NCBI RefSeq assembly: GCF_003096275.1
Contig: NZ_QENQ01000001.1
Location: 1,189,144 to 1,253,143, forward strand
Direction: 5' to 3'
Length of the DNA stretch: 64,000 nt
From: Sphingomonas pokkalii
GTDB lineage: Bacteria; Pseudomonadota; Alphaproteobacteria; Sphingomonadales; Sphingomonadaceae
In this document: positions 59,624-64,000 of the stretch, piece after piece
Numbering within the stretch: position 1 is the first letter of the stretch
Layout of the letters: the number at the start of each line of letters is the position of its first letter
Position numbers and translations under genes: made by a program
Notes under the pieces: model-generated
What the model was told of the DNA's origin: nothing
Database searches by the model: none
The model's input: the letters and a program-made list of their open reading frames with translations, nothing else

Positions 59624-60640
59624 GTGTCCAAAATCCAGCGGGGCGTCAGCCTCTACAGCTACCAGGAAGAGATGTTCCTCGGCCAGATGACGGTCGAGGA
59701 CGCGATCGCCCATGCGGTGTCGCTCGGCGCCAGGGGCATCGAGCTCCTGCCCGAGCAGAACATGCCGGCCTTCCCCAATATCGACGATGTGGAGATCGCG
59801 CGCTGGCAGGACATGCTCGCCAGGCACGGTGCGTGTTTCACCTGCTACGACATGTTCCTCGACACCAAGCTGCGCAAGGGCGAACTGCTGTCGGATGACG
59901 AGCAGGTCGCGAGCATCCGCCGCGATCTGGCGCTGTGCAACCGGCTCGGCATCAAGAACATGCGCGTGCTGGTGTTCGTGCGCCCCGACATTCTGGAGCG
60001 CTGCGTCCCCTATGCCGAGGAGCTGGACGTGCATATGGGTGTGGAAGTCCATGCGCCCTGGCATCTCGAACATGCCTGGATCCTGCGCACGATCGAGGTC
60101 GCCGACCGCTTGAACACGCGCCATCTCGGCATCCTGCCCGACATGGGCATCTTCATGAAGCATTACCCGCCCGCCTTCCGCGCCCGCTTCGAGCGCCAAG
60201 GCGCGCGGCCGGAAATCACCCAGTTCATCGTGGATCAGCACGAGGAAAAGGTGATGGCCGAATACACGATCTACGAAGTCGCGGTGAAGCGCGGCGGCAA
60301 CAAGGCCGAGATCGCGATGGCCGAGACGCTGCGCCACGCGCCTTATGCGAACCCGAAGCGGCTCAAGGACTATGCGCCGTACTTCCGGCACATCCAGGCC
60401 AAGTTCTACGAGATGAACGAGGACTGCACCGATCCGGCGATCGCCTATGACGAGGTCATTCCGGAGCTGGTGAAGTGCGGCTGGGAGGGCACGCTTTCCA
60501 GCGAATATGAAGGCAATCGCTGGATCCAGGACGCGATGGAGGTGGACAGCCGCGAGCAGGTCCGCCGCCAGCACGTGATGTTCGATCGGCTGATCGCCCA
60601 GGCCGAAGCCGCGCTCGGCGCCGAGAAGGAACCCGCCTGA
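59624..60640 (+). CDS. C-glycoside deglycosidase alpha-like subunit 2
   Basis: The 338-aa TIM barrel is related to the protein at 49478 (shared SLYSY start, IQAKF and LSSEYEG). All four expected metal ligands are visible: Glu141 (VEVHAP), Asp173 (LPDMGIF), His256 (RHIQAKF) and Glu294 (SSEYEG). With its beta-like partner it matches CarB/DgpB-type subunits that cleave 3-oxo C-glycosides to aglycone and an oxo-sugar. The GTG at 59624 follows GGAG by 5 nt; the longer frame from 59564 lacks a site. It is first of a five-gene plus-strand operon. Confidence 0.8.
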   Translation: MSKIQRGVSLYSYQEEMFLGQMTVEDAIAHAVSLGARGIELLPEQNMPAFPNIDDVEIARWQDMLARHGACFTCYDMFLDTKLRKGELLSDDEQVASIRRDLALCNRLGIKNMRVLVFVRPDILERCVPYAEELDVHMGVEVHAPWHLEHAWILRTIEVADRLNTRHLGILPDMGIFMKHYPPAFRARFERQGARPEITQFIVDQHEEKVMAEYTIYEVAVKRGGNKAEIAMAETLRHAPYANPKRLKDYAPYFRHIQAKFYEMNEDCTDPAIAYDEVIPELVKCGWEGTLSSEYEGNRWIQDAMEVDSREQVRRQHVMFDRLIAQAEAALGAEKEPA

Positions 60641-61053
60641 TGATGTTCGACAAATATCTGATCGAAGCCGGCAGCGTGCGGAACACCGGCCCGGCCGAGG
60701 CGCCGACCGGCTTCGCCTTCGAAGCCAAGCTCGGCTATTATCGCGGCCTGACCCTTTCGATGGTCGAGAAGCTCGACGTCGCGATCGACGGCAATCTGCT
60801 GCCACGCGAGGCGGTGCGGTTCGACGAGGGGCGGGGACCGCTTACCCTCGACGAAATGGAAACCGCCTATGACCGGCGCTGGGCGTTCGGCGCCAAGGCG
60901 ACGATCCTGGTCGAGCATCCCGGCGGTTTCCCGGCCGGCGAGCACGAGCTGTCGCTCACCGAGCAGCTGCGCATCTCCTATCTGCCCTTCCCCGCCGTCA
61001 ACAGCGATACCAAGCGCGTGAAGCTGGCCGAGGCGGCCGATGCCGCCGCTTGA
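60640..61053 (+). CDS. C-glycoside deglycosidase beta-like subunit 2 (DUF6379/CGDB)
   Basis: The 137-aa protein is homologous to that at 50388 over its length (YYRGLTLSMVEKLDVAIDG, FGAKATILVEHPGGFPAGEHEL). The ATG shares its A with the TGA of the alpha-subunit gene, and its end overlaps the monooxygenase start by 14 bp. The tight coupling to the alpha-like gene supports a two-subunit deglycosidase. The role rests on pairing and on recalled similarity to CarC/DgpC-type subunits. Confidence 0.8.
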   Translation: MMFDKYLIEAGSVRNTGPAEAPTGFAFEAKLGYYRGLTLSMVEKLDVAIDGNLLPREAVRFDEGRGPLTLDEMETAYDRRWAFGAKATILVEHPGGFPAGEHELSLTEQLRISYLPFPAVNSDTKRVKLAEAADAAA

Positions 61054-62155
61054 TATCCTGATCGTCGGCGGCGGGATCGGCGGGCTTACCGCGGCGATCG
61101 CGCTGGCGCCGCAGGGCCACCGGCTGACGGTGATCGAGCGCGACCCGAGCTGGTCGGTCTATGGCGTGGGCATCATCCAGCAGGCCAATGTCGTGCGTGC
61201 GGTCGCCCAGCTCGGCATCCTCGACGAATATATCGCGGCCGGCGTCGGCTTCGACGCGGTGGAGATCTTCGCCCCGGACGGCACGAAGGTCGCCCGCGTG
61301 CCCGCGCCCAAGCTGGCCGAGGGCTATCCTGCCAATGTCGGCATCGGCCGGCCCGCGCTGCACAAGGTGCTGGGCGACCGCGTGCTCGACAACGGCGCCG
61401 ACGTGCGTCTGGGCGTGACCGTGCAGACGATGGTCGACGATGGCGAGCGGGTCGCGGTGGCCTTCTCGGACGGCACCAGCGGCATCTACGACATGGTGAT
61501 CGGCGCCGACGGCGTCTATTCGCAGACCCGCGCGGCCATCCTGCCCGATACCGAGGCGCCCGAATATACCGGCCAGGCGGTCTGGCGGTACAATTTCCCG
61601 CGTCCTGCCGGCATGGATGCGCTGCAGGTCTATAATGGCCGTACCGGCCTGGGGCTGGTGCCGATCAGCGAAGCGCTGATGTACATGTTCGCCACCACGC
61701 CGGAGCCGGGCAATCCTTGGTATCCGCGCGAGGGGCTGGCGGCGGCGATGCGCGCCAAGCTCGCCGAATGCGCGCCGGCGATCCGCGATCTCGCCGTGCA
61801 GATCACCGACGATGACGGCGTGGTCTATCGGCCGCTCGAAGCCATGCTGGTCAAAGGCCCGTGGCACAAGGGGCGGATCGGCCTGCTCGGCGACGCGGCC
61901 CACGCCACCACGCCGCATCTGGGGCAGGGTGCGGGCATGGCGATCGAGGACAGCCTGGTGCTGGCCGACGAGCTTGCCAAGGCCGACAGCGTGGACGCCG
62001 CCTTCACCGCCTATCGCGCCCGCCGCTACGAACGCTGCGCCTATATCGTCAACGCCAGCCTGGCGATCTGCATGGGCCAGCTCGGCAAGGGCCCGGCGAT
62101 CGATAACCACAAGGCGACGGCCGAGATGTTCGCCGTCACCGCCCAGCCGATCTGA
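61040..62155 (+). CDS. FAD-dependent aromatic monooxygenase 2
   Basis: The 371-aa class A flavin hydroxylase has the motifs ILIVGGGIGGLTAAIAL, MVIGADGVYSQTR and IGLLGDAAHATTPHLGQGAGMAIED. It sits between the deglycosidase pair and an extradiol dioxygenase, so it most likely hydroxylates the freed aglycone ring to make a catechol-type substrate for ring opening. It resembles salicylate and 6-hydroxynicotinate hydroxylases in general layout; the exact substrate is not readable. Confidence 0.88.
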   Translation: MPPLDILIVGGGIGGLTAAIALAPQGHRLTVIERDPSWSVYGVGIIQQANVVRAVAQLGILDEYIAAGVGFDAVEIFAPDGTKVARVPAPKLAEGYPANVGIGRPALHKVLGDRVLDNGADVRLGVTVQTMVDDGERVAVAFSDGTSGIYDMVIGADGVYSQTRAAILPDTEAPEYTGQAVWRYNFPRPAGMDALQVYNGRTGLGLVPISEALMYMFATTPEPGNPWYPREGLAAAMRAKLAECAPAIRDLAVQITDDDGVVYRPLEAMLVKGPWHKGRIGLLGDAAHATTPHLGQGAGMAIEDSLVLADELAKADSVDAAFTAYRARRYERCAYIVNASLAICMGQLGKGPAIDNHKATAEMFAVTAQPI

Positions 62156-62165
62156 GGAAACCGAA

Positions 62166-63068
62166 ATGAGCCGTGTCACCGAAATCCGCTATGTCGGCTA
62201 TGGGGTGCAGGACCTCGACGCCGAGCGCGCCTTCTATACCGAGCAATGGGGCCTGGAGCCGGTGCCGAGCGAGGACGGCATGGCCTGGTTCAAGACTCAG
62301 GGGCATGACGAGCATCATGTCGTCCGTCTGCGTGCCGCCGACGAGAACCGCGTCGACGTGATTGCGCTCGCCGCCGACAGCCGCGGCGATGTCGATGCCC
62401 TTCACGCCAAGGTCGGCGCGGCGGGTTGCCGTATCGTCGGCGCGCCCGCCGCGCTGACCAGCCCCGGCGGCGGCTATGGCTTCCGCTTCTTCTCGCCCGA
62501 CGGCCTGTTGTTCGAGGTGTCGAGCGACGTCGCCCGCAGCCCGAAGCGCGATCTGGCGCGCTGGGAAGGCGTGCCGCTCAAGATCAGCCACATCGTGCTG
62601 CACTCGCCGGACCACCAGGCGGCGGTGCGGTTCTTCACCGAGGTGCTCGGCTTCAAGGTGTCCGACTGGCTGGGCGACTTCATGTGCTTCCTGCGCTGCA
62701 ACTCGGCGCACCACCGCATCGCGCTGCTGCCCGGGCCGCCCTGCCTCAACCATGTCGCCTATGACATGCCGAGCGTGGACGACATGATGCGCGGCGCGCA
62801 CCGGCTGAAGCAGCACGGCACCGGCATCGGCTGGGGCCCGGGGCGCCATACCGCGGGCAACAACACCTTCAGCTATTTCGTCACGCCGAACGGTTTCGTC
62901 GCCGAATACACGTCCGAGCTGGAGGAGGTCGATTTCGACGCGCACCAGCACCAGGTCTACACGCCCGCGCCGCTGGTGATGGACCAGTGGGGCATCGGCA
63001 CCGGCGGCCCGCAGACGCTGCCGCATCCGGCGCCGAACCCCGGCCTGTTCACTGCCGTGGAGGCCTGA
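62166..63068 (+). CDS. Type I extradiol (catechol 2,3-type) dioxygenase, VOC family
   Basis: The 300-aa two-module VOC protein has its iron ligands in the second module: His142 (ISHIVLHSP), His196 (LNHVAYDM) and Glu247 (FVAEYTSE). Second-sphere residues matching BphC (His182/183, His228 in GRHTAGNN, Tyr248) are also present. It should open a dihydroxylated aromatic ring next to the diol with molecular oxygen. An ATG with GAGGAAA upstream begins 10 bp after the monooxygenase stop. Together with its neighbours it gives a hydroxylate, cleave, hydrolyse sequence for the aglycone. Confidence 0.9.
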   Translation: MSRVTEIRYVGYGVQDLDAERAFYTEQWGLEPVPSEDGMAWFKTQGHDEHHVVRLRAADENRVDVIALAADSRGDVDALHAKVGAAGCRIVGAPAALTSPGGGYGFRFFSPDGLLFEVSSDVARSPKRDLARWEGVPLKISHIVLHSPDHQAAVRFFTEVLGFKVSDWLGDFMCFLRCNSAHHRIALLPGPPCLNHVAYDMPSVDDMMRGAHRLKQHGTGIGWGPGRHTAGNNTFSYFVTPNGFVAEYTSELEEVDFDAHQHQVYTPAPLVMDQWGIGTGGPQTLPHPAPNPGLFTAVEA

Positions 63069-63072
63069 GCGG

Positions 63073-64000
63073 TGGCGCTGTTCGAAGTCTTCCCCAATTA
63101 CATCTGGAACCTCTCGGTCGCGATCGCGATGGAGAGCGGCGGGCAGATCGGCGAGATCGTCGACATGTGCCAGCCGATCAAGGACGCGGCGGCGAGCGGC
63201 GCGGACGCCGGCACCCCGCAGTTCATGGCGCAATGGGCGGCGATGGGCGACAAGCTGATCGATCTTGCCGGCGAGGACGAGGCCAAGGGCCGCGCCTTCT
63301 CCGCCGCGACCAAGCTGGAGCGCGCTGCACTCTATCTGTTCACCGCCGAGCGGATGCAGGGCCATGGCCATCCCGGCCGCACCGAGACCTATGCCAAGGC
63401 ACGCGGCGCCTTCGACAAGGCGACCATACTCGGCAAGATCGACCGCGAGCGCGTCGAGATCCCGCTGGCGCAGGGCACCATGCCGGCGCTCTACACCCGC
63501 GCGCCGGGCGAGGGGCCCAAGCCGGTGGTCGTCTATTGCAACGGCCTCGATAGCTGCAAGGAGCTGCTCTACTGGTCGCGCCTGCCCGAGGCGCTGGCCC
63601 GGCGCGGCGTCTCCGCTCTTTGCGTCGACCAGCCCGGCTCGGGCGAGGCGCTGCGGCTGCAGGGCCTGCCGGTCGATCCGCATTCGGAAAACTGGGCGTC
63701 CAAGGCGGTGGACTGGCTGGAGCAGCAGCCGGACGTCGATCCCAAGCGCATCGGCATGACCGGCATTTCGCTCGGCGGCCATTTCGCGCCACGCGCGGTT
63801 GCCTATGAGCCGCGCTTCGCCTCGGGCGCCTGCTGGGGTGCCAACCATAATTGGGCCGAGGTCCAGCAGAAGCGCCTGAAGCGCGAAGGCGAGAACCCGG
63901 TGCCGCATTACTGGGCGCACGTCATGTGGGCGTTCGGCGCCAAGGACATGGACGATTTCTTCGCCAAGGCCGAGGACATGAACCTCAACGGCCATATGGG
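63073..64000 (+). CDS. Alpha/beta hydrolase, C-C bond hydrolase type (3' end outside window)
   Basis: 309 codons are visible and the gene continues past the window. After a helical N-terminal domain (to about residue 130), the hydrolase core has VVYCNGLDSCKELLYW and the nucleophile elbow GISLGG with its Ser. This layout is that of 2,6-dihydroxypseudooxynicotine hydrolase, which cuts a C-C bond in nicotine breakdown. Here it would act on the ring-cleavage product or on an acyl side chain of the aglycone. It starts at a GTG 4 bp after the dioxygenase stop. Confidence 0.82.

Noticed and set aside
59279..60805. 508-aa open frame opposite the second deglycosidase pair
   Set aside because: The plus strand encodes two proteins with homologous partners at 49478-50789; the antisense frame has low-complexity composition only.
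62136..63995. 619-aa open frame opposite the dioxygenase and hydrolase genes
   Set aside because: Iron ligands and the nucleophile elbow are in the plus-strand genes; this is a shadow.

Overview
The window comes from a high-GC alphaproteobacterium, most likely a sphingomonad (Sphingomonas or Sphingobium type). Three large TonB-dependent receptors, a FecI/FecR surface-signalling set, many plant-glycan enzymes and several short overlapping operons support this. No rRNA, tRNA or CRISPR array was seen. The organism assignment is inference from gene style, not from a marker gene.

Region 1 (1-17.9 kb) is a plant glycan and oligosaccharide locus. A DUF5695-like protein (cut by the window start) is divergent from a GH127 beta-L-arabinofuranosidase-like enzyme. 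A DUF885 metallohydrolase, a succinate-semialdehyde-type aldehyde dehydrogenase and a TonB receptor behind an unusually AT-rich leader follow. A complete FecI sigma / FecR / STN-TonB receptor / FAD oxidoreductase operon runs on the minus strand.

Region 2 (17.9-38.0 kb) is a lower-GC accessory island bounded and interrupted by dead IS3 and IS5 pieces and an apparently intact IS481-type element. Its core (18.75-26.4 kb, minus strand) looks like an undescribed RiPP pathway. It has a 48-aa precursor with a Gly-Gly site followed by an 11-residue core rich in aromatic residues, two different radical SAM/SPASM maturases, an HExxH peptide hydroxylase candidate, a C39-peptidase ABC exporter, a small membrane protein and a sulfotransferase. 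A hairpin directly behind the precursor gene could keep precursor output above enzyme output. Next to it are a MacAB/TolC-like export set (HlyD, ATPase, FtsX permease, TolC) and a divergent two-component system whose NtrC-like regulator has lost the ATPase and sigma-54 motifs. These may serve export, immunity or sensing.

Region 3 (38-47.4 kb) holds two small envelope proteins, two secreted glycerophosphodiester phosphodiesterase-family proteins, a TonB receptor, a GPH-like sugar/cation symporter and a ROK regulator. Clear dyad sites lie in the control regions.

Region 4 (47.4-64 kb) is best read as an aryl C-glycoside (plant polyphenol) catabolic island. It has two C-glycoside deglycosidase alpha/beta pairs, GMC and Gfo/Idh/MocA oxidoreductases suited to the preceding sugar 3-oxidation, a GH106 rhamnosidase, an MFS importer, two flavin monooxygenases, an extradiol ring-cleavage dioxygenase and a C-C hydrolase (cut by the window end). 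A TetR regulator with its own dyad controls the first operon. A NodD-like LysR regulator has ATC-N9-GAT boxes in front of the GH106 gene, in front of its own gene and in the divergent control region of the ring-cleavage operon.
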